Positions 58,379-64,000 of a stretch of DNA of 64,000 bases are shown one piece after another. Position 1 is the first letter of the stretch; every line of letters begins with the position of its first letter. A program made the position numbers and the translations under genes. Source of the stretch: Alphaproteobacteria bacterium (GTDB taxonomy: Bacteria > Myxococcota_A > UBA796 > GCA-2862545); the NCBI GenBank assembly GCA_020632955.1, contig JACKEO010000013.1, positions 80,595 to 144,594 on the forward strand. The letters run 5' to 3'. The notes under the pieces are model-generated. The model was not told where the DNA came from and did no database searches. It saw only the letters and a list, made by a program, of their open reading frames with translations.

Positions 58379-59077
58379 GTGCAGGCCACGCGCGTTCAAG
58401 GGCCCCCACGCGCCACGCCGGGAGGACCCATCGGACGCCGCACCCACAGCGCCGCCCGGTGCGTCACCTGCCGCATGCACGTGCACGCCTGCCTCTGCGC
58501 CGGCCTGCCGCGCCTGGCGCTGCGCACCCGGGTGGAGCTGGTGATGCACCGGCGTGAGCGGGGCAAGCCCACGGCCACGGGCGAGCTCGCGCTGGCCTGC
58601 CTCGTCCACGGCGCGGTGCACGTGCAGGGCCTGCCCGAGGCGCCCGCCGATCTGGCCCACCTCGACACCGTGAGCCGGCGGCTGCTGGTGCTCTTCCCGT
58701 CCGAGGAGGCGCGTCCGTTGACGACCGAGCTGCTCGACGAGGACCCCCGCCCCGTCACCCTCGTGGTGCCCGACGGCAGCTGGCGCCAGGCCAGCCGCAT
58801 CGCCCGGCGGGTGCCGGGTCTGGAGGGCGCCGAACGCGTCACGCTGCCCGCCGGCCCGCCCACCACCTACCGGCTGCGTCGCGAGCCCAAGGAGGGCGGC
58901 CTGGCCACCGCCGAAGCCATCGCCCGCGCGCTCGGCGTGATCGAGGGCGCGGAGGTGCAGGAGGCGCTCGAGGCCGTGTTCGATCGCCAGGTGACGGCCT
59001 GCCTCGACGCCCGTCAGCCCCCCTCTCCGACGCCGCGGGGCGGTGCACCACGCAGCGGACGCGGCGACGGCCGCTGA
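58379..59077 (+). CDS. DTW-domain tRNA-uridine aminocarboxypropyltransferase
   Basis: 232 aa from the GTG at 58379. DTW-domain marks are the Cys set RCVTC...CLC at the N terminus (structural zinc), VVPDGSWRQASRIARRVPG (the D.(T/S)W motif) and RREPKEGGLATAEAIARAL. The family (TapT/YfiP) transfers the aminocarboxypropyl group of SAM to tRNA uridine. The start is uncertain: codons 58379-58429 have low G/C in the third position and no good ribosome-binding site, while GGAGGACCC directly precedes an ATC at 58430. That would give a family-typical N terminus if ATC is used. An ATG at 58475 would delete the first two Cys. Confidence 0.85.
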   Translation: MQATRVQGPPRATPGGPIGRRTHSAARCVTCRMHVHACLCAGLPRLALRTRVELVMHRRERGKPTATGELALACLVHGAVHVQGLPEAPADLAHLDTVSRRLLVLFPSEEARPLTTELLDEDPRPVTLVVPDGSWRQASRIARRVPGLEGAERVTLPAGPPTTYRLRREPKEGGLATAEAIARALGVIEGAEVQEALEAVFDRQVTACLDARQPPSPTPRGGAPRSGRGDGR

Positions 59078-59599
59078 TCAGCCCCGTGCGTCGGGAACCA
59101 CGCCCGCCTCGTCGCGCCGGGCCTCGCCCAGGCCGTCCACCATGCGGAAGAGGTCCTCCATCTGGTCGTGGCCCAGGGCGGCACCCACGCGCCCCGACAG
59201 CCACGTGAGCCCCGCGAGCACCCCGGCGCCGAGCACCACGAGCAGCGCGGTGGGCGGCTCCTCGAGCACGGCCTGCGCCATGGCCCAGCACAGGGCCACC
59301 ACCGCGAAGAAGGCCCACGTGGCGTACAGGAAGACGTACATCGTCCACACGTCGGGGTGCGGACCGAAGCGCCCGAGCAGCAGCGTGCCCTCGTCGGTGC
59401 GGCGCAGCGTCACGTCGAGGGTGGGCGACCAGAAGTGGCGCCGCTCGGGCCCCACCTCCACGTGCAGGTGGTTGCGCGCGAAGCGCCCGCGGCAGGTACA
59501 GGCCGGGTGCTGCACGCGGTCCTCGAAGGCGCGTCGCACCTCCGCCAGATCCGCCGGGACCACGATCTCGAGCCGGGGCCGCATGTGGGGCCGGTCCAT
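59078..59599 (-). CDS. Predicted membrane protein, 173 aa
   Basis: ATG at 59597-59599 behind GGGAGGTCGAG. A soluble N-terminal domain (residues 1-80: RPRLEIVVPADLAEVRRAF, HLHVEVGPERRHFWSPTLDV) is followed by two hydrophobic helices (about 90-115 and 120-140) and an acidic tail. A CTCRGR segment is the only Cys pair. No family was recognised. A TGTATGCT element (59622-59629, minus strand) lies 22 bases upstream. It is convergent with the DTW gene, with abutting stops in the palindrome GCTGATCAGC. Confidence 0.62.
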   Translation of the reverse strand: MDRPHMRPRLEIVVPADLAEVRRAFEDRVQHPACTCRGRFARNHLHVEVGPERRHFWSPTLDVTLRRTDEGTLLLGRFGPHPDVWTMYVFLYATWAFFAVVALCWAMAQAVLEEPPTALLVVLGAGVLAGLTWLSGRVGAALGHDQMEDLFRMVDGLGEARRDEAGVVPDARG

Positions 59600-59657
59600 C
59601 TCGACCTCCCTCGCGGAGGTCAGCATACACCTGTTTGGACCGCAGACGATCGCGGGT

Positions 59658-61259
59658 TCAGGGCGCCTCGGGCACGGCCTCGTCCACCCGCTCGAGCACC
59701 GTGAGCGGGCCGAAGGAGGCGCGCTCGACGTACGGCGTCCACCCGAAGTAGCCCGCGCTGTCGGGACCCTCCTCGGCCCTCGCGAGGGTCACCACCCAGC
59801 GGGGGGGATCGGCCTGGAGCTGCCCGAGATCCTGCGCCCGCCAGTCCCGGCGACGGTAGGCCCGGCGGTCGTCCGTGAGCCAGGCCGTCCAGAAGAAGCG
59901 GGTGGCCGGCGGCAGGTCGCTCTCGGTGTAGATCGCCGGTTCGAAGCCGCGCACGGCCACCCGGTCGCCGGGCGCGGCGTGCGCGGCGAGCCAGCGCCCC
60001 ACGTCCTCGTTGATGCAGGCGTCGTAGTTCACCGTGCGGAAGGCCTCGCAGTAGACCTCGCGCCCCCCGTCCAGCACGAGGTGGCGCACGCCGCGCACGT
60101 GGCTGCTCCACACCACCACGGCCGGTGAGCCCGCGACGAGGTGCAGCACCGCCAGCCCCCCCAGCGCGGGGAGCACCCCCGCCGACCAGGAGGCCGCCAC
60201 CCCGCCCGGACGTCCCAGCCAGGCCACGGCCCCCACCAGCGCGAAGGCGCCCGCGAGCAGCAGCACGCCGTAGTGGTAGACGAAGAACTTGCCCTGCACG
60301 GTGACGGCGGTGGCGGCGCCCGCCACCAGCAGGGTGCAGGTGGCGGCCAGCAGGGCCGGCTCACGCTGGCGGAGTGCAGCGCTCCGCAGCGCCTGCACCG
60401 CCGTGGCCGCGCCCCCCACCCACAGCGGCAGGCCGAAGATCCAGAGCCCGTCGGTGATGCCCACCAGCAGGCCGCCGAAGCTGTCGACGCCGGCCTCGTG
60501 GGCCACGTAGTGGCGGTTGGCGCGCACGAGCACGTCCATCACGTCGTCCAGCGCCCCCACCGCCGCGAAGCCGCCGAGGAAGAGCACCCACGGCACCGAG
60601 GCGGCCAGCCCGAAGACCAGCGCCGCGCGCGCGATGGCGCCTCCGCGGCCCCCCGCGGCGAGCACCCCGGAGATCACGGCCACCACCACCCCGGGCAGCA
60701 GCAGCAGGCCGGGCGGCTTGGCGAGCAGGGCCAGCCCGAAGCAGAGCCCCGCCCAGCCCGCCTGGGGACGCGCACGCCCCACGGCCACCGCCAGGATCGT
60801 GAAGCCCGCGACCCACACCTCGCACTGGGCGGTGTCCCAGAAGGAGAGCAGGCCCAGGTAGCAGCCCACGGCCGCGAAGGCGCCGAGCCCGCCGAAGCCC
60901 CCCGGAGCGGCCACGCCGGCCCAGCGCGCCAGGGTGCGGCCGCCCACCACGCCCACCACGAGCAGGAAGAGCAGCTCCACCACCCGCACGCCCCAGGCGT
61001 TGCTGCCGAACATCACGTAGGTCAGCGCGTGGACGAGGAAGATCCAGGGGGTCTTCTGCTCGAAGAGGTCGCGGTAGGGCAGCTCGCCGTGCACCCACCC
61101 GCGGCCCACCACCTGGAACAGGCCCTGGTCGCGCCCGAAGGGGTAGGCCAACGAGGCCAGCCCCACGCCCACCGCCATGCAGAGGAGCACGGCCCCCACC
61201 CAGGCGCCGCGCCGCGTGGGGTCGACCCCGCCGGCGGGCTCGGAGGCGGCAGCAGCCAT
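59658..61259 (-). CDS. GT39/ArnT-like membrane glycosyltransferase
   Basis: 533 aa from the ATG at 61257-61259 with a GGGAGGG site; about eleven membrane helices. The first periplasmic loop AYPFGRDQGLFQVVGRGWVH, then GELPYRDLFEQKTPW, is typical of GT-C enzymes of the PMT/ArnT group, where the acidic residues of this loop bind the polyprenyl-phosphate sugar. The C-terminal part (about 410-533) is a soluble domain (FEPAIYTESDLPP, RAYRRRDWRAQDLG). Donor and acceptor are unknown. It is a second GT-C protein within 3.3 kb of the one at 54902. Confidence 0.84.
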   Translation of the reverse strand: MAAAASEPAGGVDPTRRGAWVGAVLLCMAVGVGLASLAYPFGRDQGLFQVVGRGWVHGELPYRDLFEQKTPWIFLVHALTYVMFGSNAWGVRVVELLFLLVVGVVGGRTLARWAGVAAPGGFGGLGAFAAVGCYLGLLSFWDTAQCEVWVAGFTILAVAVGRARPQAGWAGLCFGLALLAKPPGLLLLPGVVVAVISGVLAAGGRGGAIARAALVFGLAASVPWVLFLGGFAAVGALDDVMDVLVRANRHYVAHEAGVDSFGGLLVGITDGLWIFGLPLWVGGAATAVQALRSAALRQREPALLAATCTLLVAGAATAVTVQGKFFVYHYGVLLLAGAFALVGAVAWLGRPGGVAASWSAGVLPALGGLAVLHLVAGSPAVVVWSSHVRGVRHLVLDGGREVYCEAFRTVNYDACINEDVGRWLAAHAAPGDRVAVRGFEPAIYTESDLPPATRFFWTAWLTDDRRAYRRRDWRAQDLGQLQADPPRWVVTLARAEEGPDSAGYFGWTPYVERASFGPLTVLERVDEAVPEAP

Positions 61260-61373
61260 GCGCGCCCTCCCTGGTGCGGCGGATGCCGGGCACGGCGCCC
61301 CGTATGCGCGCACCCGCGCGCGTGTCCACAGCGGCACGCCCCGCTATGCCAGGGGGGGCAGCGGAGGTCTCCC

Positions 61374-62243
61374 ATGCACCGACCCACCAGCGTCGTCCTG
61401 GTCCTCACCCTGGCCGGCTGCGCGCCCCCGCCCACCTCGGTGGCCGACGTGGCCGTGGGGAACGCCGACTTCACCGAGCTCGTGCGGTCGGTGATCCGGC
61501 TGGGCCTGGTGCCCACGCTCGACGACCGGGAGGCTCGGCTCACGGTGTTCGCCCCCACCGACGCCGCCTTCGAGGGGGTGGACACCGCGGCGCTCTCCGA
61601 CGAGCTGCTGGCCACCGTGGTCACCCACCACGTCGTGGGCGGTCAGGTGCTGGCCGCCGCAGACCTGCCGCCGCTGCTGCCCTCGCTGGCCGTGAACAGC
61701 TGGGACCACCCGCTGGCGCTGCTCACCGACCGCACCGACGGCCTCGCCGTGTGCGGGGCCCCGGTGATCCTGCCCGACGTGCAGGCCGACAACGGCGTGA
61801 TCCACGCCATCGACCAGCTGCTGCTCCCCGCCGACGCGCTCGGCACCACGGGCCTGCTGGGGGCCACGCGCTTCGTGGGCCTGCTCGAGGAGCTGTCGGT
61901 CACGCTGGGCGAGTCCGCCCTGCTCGACCTGCTGTCGGGGCCAGGGCCGATCACGCTGTTCCTGCCCACCGACGCCGCCTTCGAGGCTGCGGCCGACGCG
62001 CTCGCCGCCCTCGACACGGCCGGCCTCACGCGGGTGCTGGCCCACCACCTCGTGGCCGCGCCCGAGCCGGTGCTCGTCGGCGACGGCGGGGCGCAGCTCA
62101 CCCTGGCCGCGTCGTCGCTCACGATCGATGCGGCCGCGGGCACCGTGGACGGGGCCCTCGTGCTCCAGCCCGACGTGCACGTCACCAACGGCGTGATCCA
62201 CCTGGTCGACCGCGTGCTGCTGCCGCCACCGGCCACGCCATGA
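61374..62243 (+). CDS. Lipoprotein with two fasciclin (FAS1) domains
   Basis: 289 aa. The signal peptide ends TLAGC (lipobox LAGC). FAS1 domain 1 (about residues 25-155) has LTVFAPTDAAFEGVD and DNGVIHAIDQLLLP; domain 2 (about 160-285) has ITLFLPTDAAFEAAA and TNGVIHLVDRVLLPP. These are the H1 and H2 motifs of FAS1, used in adhesion. The stop codon overlaps the ATG of the P450 gene (ATGA), so the two are translated together. GCTATGCC at 61343-61350 is the candidate -10 element. Confidence 0.92.
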   Translation: MHRPTSVVLVLTLAGCAPPPTSVADVAVGNADFTELVRSVIRLGLVPTLDDREARLTVFAPTDAAFEGVDTAALSDELLATVVTHHVVGGQVLAAADLPPLLPSLAVNSWDHPLALLTDRTDGLAVCGAPVILPDVQADNGVIHAIDQLLLPADALGTTGLLGATRFVGLLEELSVTLGESALLDLLSGPGPITLFLPTDAAFEAAADALAALDTAGLTRVLAHHLVAAPEPVLVGDGGAQLTLAASSLTIDAAAGTVDGALVLQPDVHVTNGVIHLVDRVLLPPPATP

Positions 62244-63520
62244 ACGCCCGCGCGCCGGGGCAGGTCCCGGTGCTGCCGGGGGGCACGCTGTCGACGATGC
62301 GGCGCTTCCGTCGCGAGCCCGTGGCGATGTTCGAGCGGGCGCGCGCGCTGGGTCCAGTGGTGCAGCTGCCCATCCGCCAGCACCCCGTGTTCGTGCTCAC
62401 CGCGCCCGAGCCCGCCCACCACCTGCTGCACGCCCCGCTGGAGCAGATCGACAAGCTCACCCGGGGCGGGCGCCTGCTGCTGCGCACCCTGGGTCCGAGC
62501 CTGCTCACCACGGAGGCCGACCCCTGGCGCCAGCGACGCCGCACCGCCCAGCCCCACTTCCGCCGGGGTGCGATGGACACGTGGACGGGCGTGGTGCGGC
62601 GCGAGGCCGAGCGACTGGTGGACCGGTGGCTCGCCGCCGACGGCCCGGTGGACGTGGTGGCCACCACCAACCAGGCCGCCCTGCGCATCGTGGCCGAGGC
62701 GATGCTCGGCAGCCGCCTCGGCACCGACGACGAGGTGGTGGGGCGCGACCTCGACACGGTGCTCGAGCTCTTCATCCGCTTCACCACCTTCCCGATCGAC
62801 GGCATCGACCGCTGGCCCCTGCCGCAGGCCCGTCGCTACCGCGCCGCCATCGCGTCCCTGCGCCGCATCGCCGATCGCCTGGTCCTCCAGCGCCGCCAGG
62901 GAGATGCCCGCGACGACGTCCTCGGTACGTGGATCGCCGCACGCGACGCAGGCGAGCTCGACGACGACGACCTCCGCGCCGAGGTGCTCACGCTGCTCCT
63001 CGCCGGCCACGAGACCACCGCGAACGCCGTGGCCTGGACCCTGGGGCTGCTCGCCCAGGACCCCGACGCCCTCGACGCCGTGACGCACGCGGCACGCGCG
63101 GGCGACACCGCGCTGGTGGACGCCGCCGTGGCCGAGGGCCTGCGCCTGTACCCGCCCGCCTGGGTGGTCTCGCGCACCACCCACGCCCCCCTCGACCTCG
63201 GTGCGACCACGCTGCCTGCCGGCGCCTACGCCTTCGTGGGCATCGCCGCGATCCACCGCCACCCCGACCTCTGGGAGGAACCCGACGCCTTCCGGCTGGA
63301 CCGCTGGACGCAGCAGCCCCCCAAGGACGCCTGGCTGCCCTTCGGCGGCGGGCCCCGGCGCTGCATCGGCGAGCACTTCGCCCGGCTGGAGGCGCGGGAG
63401 ATCCTGGCGGCCACCCTGCGTCGCGCGCGGGTGGAGCCGGTGGGGCCGCTGCCGCCACCGCAGGCGTCGGTGACGCTCAGGCCGAAGGGCGGGATGTGGG
63501 TGCGCGTGCGAGGGCGGTGA
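62240..63520 (+). CDS. Cytochrome P450
   Basis: 426 aa, soluble bacterial type. Motifs are LLLAGHETTANAV in the I helix (AGHETT 255-260, with the O2-activating acid/Thr pair), EGLR (Glu299...Arg302) in the K helix, and FGGGPRRCIGEHFA with the haem-ligand Cys375. The N terminus has no membrane anchor. The substrate cannot be predicted, and no ferredoxin or reductase gene is visible in the window. The ATGA overlap with the fasciclin lipoprotein gene indicates co-expression, which is an uncommon pairing. Confidence 0.95.
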   Translation: MNARAPGQVPVLPGGTLSTMRRFRREPVAMFERARALGPVVQLPIRQHPVFVLTAPEPAHHLLHAPLEQIDKLTRGGRLLLRTLGPSLLTTEADPWRQRRRTAQPHFRRGAMDTWTGVVRREAERLVDRWLAADGPVDVVATTNQAALRIVAEAMLGSRLGTDDEVVGRDLDTVLELFIRFTTFPIDGIDRWPLPQARRYRAAIASLRRIADRLVLQRRQGDARDDVLGTWIAARDAGELDDDDLRAEVLTLLLAGHETTANAVAWTLGLLAQDPDALDAVTHAARAGDTALVDAAVAEGLRLYPPAWVVSRTTHAPLDLGATTLPAGAYAFVGIAAIHRHPDLWEEPDAFRLDRWTQQPPKDAWLPFGGGPRRCIGEHFARLEAREILAATLRRARVEPVGPLPPPQASVTLRPKGGMWVRVRGR

Positions 63521-63561
63521 GGTGATCCTGGACGCTCGCTCGCGCGCCACCGACCACGATC

Positions 63562-63577
63562 TGGACACCCCTGTCCA
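63562..63577. promoter_or_regulatory. Small inverted repeat after P450 gene
   Basis: TGGACA-CCCC-TGTCCA is a perfect 6-bp stem with a 4-base loop, 42 bases after the P450 stop. It could be part of a terminator or a protein-binding site. Confidence 0.35.
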
Positions 63578-63590
63578 CCAGGATCGTTAC

Positions 63591-63612
63591 ACAACGCTAC
63601 ATTTGGCGTTGT
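63591..63612. promoter_or_regulatory. Inverted repeat with following T-rich stretch
   Basis: ACAACGC (63591-63597) and GCGTTGT (63606-63612) are perfect 7-bp arms around 8 bases, followed by ATCTTCCTTTTCG. This is A/T-rich for the window. It may be an intrinsic terminator of the P450 transcript or an operator for the gene at 63685. Confidence 0.45.
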
Positions 63613-63684
63613 ATCTTCCTTTTCGTCGGATCGAAAACTGGCACGAACGCTGCCGGGCTCCCCATGCACCATGAGGGAGGTCCC

Positions 63685-64000
63685 ATGTCCGACCACAGAC
63701 CATGCCTGGCAGCACTCGCGCTGCTCCTGTCCTCGTCCGCCGTCGCCCAGGAGGCCGTCGTGCTCACCCGGGCGTCGACGCTGGCCGACGCCACCGACGA
63801 TGCGCTCCTGGCCTCGTGGGGGGTCGTCCGCGTCGAGCGGGTGACCCGTGCTCGCGCAGACCTCGGGGTCTGGCTGGGCGACAGCTTCGTGGGTGACCTG
63901 GAGGCCGCCGCGGTGACCGACGGGAAGAGCGCCTACGACGTCGTCGCCATGCCGCGCCGGAAGAAGGCACGGCGCTCCACCGACCCGGGCGGACTCGTCT
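63685..64000 (+). CDS. Secreted protein of unknown function (partial, N-terminal part)
   Basis: Runs off the right edge; 105 codons are visible. ATG behind GGGAGGTCCC. A type I signal peptide ends SSAVA-QE near residue 21-22. The mature part (about 23-105) is polar with GVVRVERVTRARADLGVWLG and DVVAMPRRKKARRS. No family can be assigned from this fragment. Confidence 0.65.
   Translation, partial: MSDHRPCLAALALLLSSSAVAQEAVVLTRASTLADATDDALLASWGVVRVERVTRARADLGVWLGDSFVGDLEAAAVTDGKSAYDVVAMPRRKKARRSTDPGGLV

Overview
The window is very GC-rich DNA packed with genes: 55 protein genes are called, the largest gap between genes is about 205 bases, and most gaps are under 100 bases. No rRNA, tRNA, CRISPR array, insertion sequence, phage gene or origin was seen. 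Four traits point to a Gram-negative member of Myxococcota or a close relative. About twenty proteins start with a lipoprotein signal peptide followed by a low-complexity Asp/Ser/Gly/Thr linker. Several carry MopE-type metal-binding motifs and myxobacterial Cys-rich repeats. Three proteins end in a MYXO-CTERM-like tail (Cys, hydrophobic segment, Arg cluster). A Ser/Thr kinase carries a transmembrane segment and a beta-propeller. The assignment to a lineage is inference.

Layout. 1-3.8 kb: edge of a methyltransferase gene, a lipoprotein, an ArsR regulator divergent from a rhodanese and a small membrane protein, and a VIT-type metal transporter. 3.9-19.3 kb: a surface and secretion region with a copper monooxygenase-like protein fused to a haem-c motif, an FGE-domain lipoprotein, a sterol-desaturase-family enzyme, a GH92 glycosidase, two P-domain lipoproteins in tandem, a Tag DNA glycosylase and a Kelch lipoprotein. 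19.4-28.8 kb: MtgA transglycosylase, a 1,090-residue transglutaminase/DUF2126 protein, and a minus-strand run (unknown protein, DcsG-like ATP-grasp, OmpA-domain protein, SGNH protein, small membrane protein). 28.9-37 kb: metal-binding-motif proteins, an acyl-CoA dehydrogenase divergent from a crotonase, a UPF0462 protein and a large exported protein. 37-43.3 kb: leuS and an FHA-winged-helix/Ser-Thr-kinase operon. 43.3-53.2 kb: more lipoproteins (a propeller-dihaem protein, an SGNH esterase, an M35-like metallopeptidase), an SDR and an amidase. 53.3-64 kb: a cytosolic protein with an RGS-like C-terminal domain, a second crotonase, two GT-C membrane glycosyltransferases, a CapA-like protein, a DTW tRNA-modification enzyme, and a fasciclin lipoprotein overlapping a cytochrome P450.

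How the genes fit together. Few classical pathways are complete here. The main theme is the cell envelope: tethered surface proteins, peptidoglycan synthesis, glycosyl transfer and extracytoplasmic redox. Housekeeping functions (leuS, tag, DTW enzyme) and lipid or acyl-CoA metabolism lie between. Translational coupling through ATGA or GTGA overlaps is frequent (2835, 18842, 25091, 28252, 40517, 62240). A GCTAnnnT element that looks like an extended -10 box precedes many genes. In a few cases it sits 6-7 bases from a start codon that has no ribosome-binding site, which suggests leaderless messages. The most unusual single item is the RGS-like domain at 53.7-54.0 kb.
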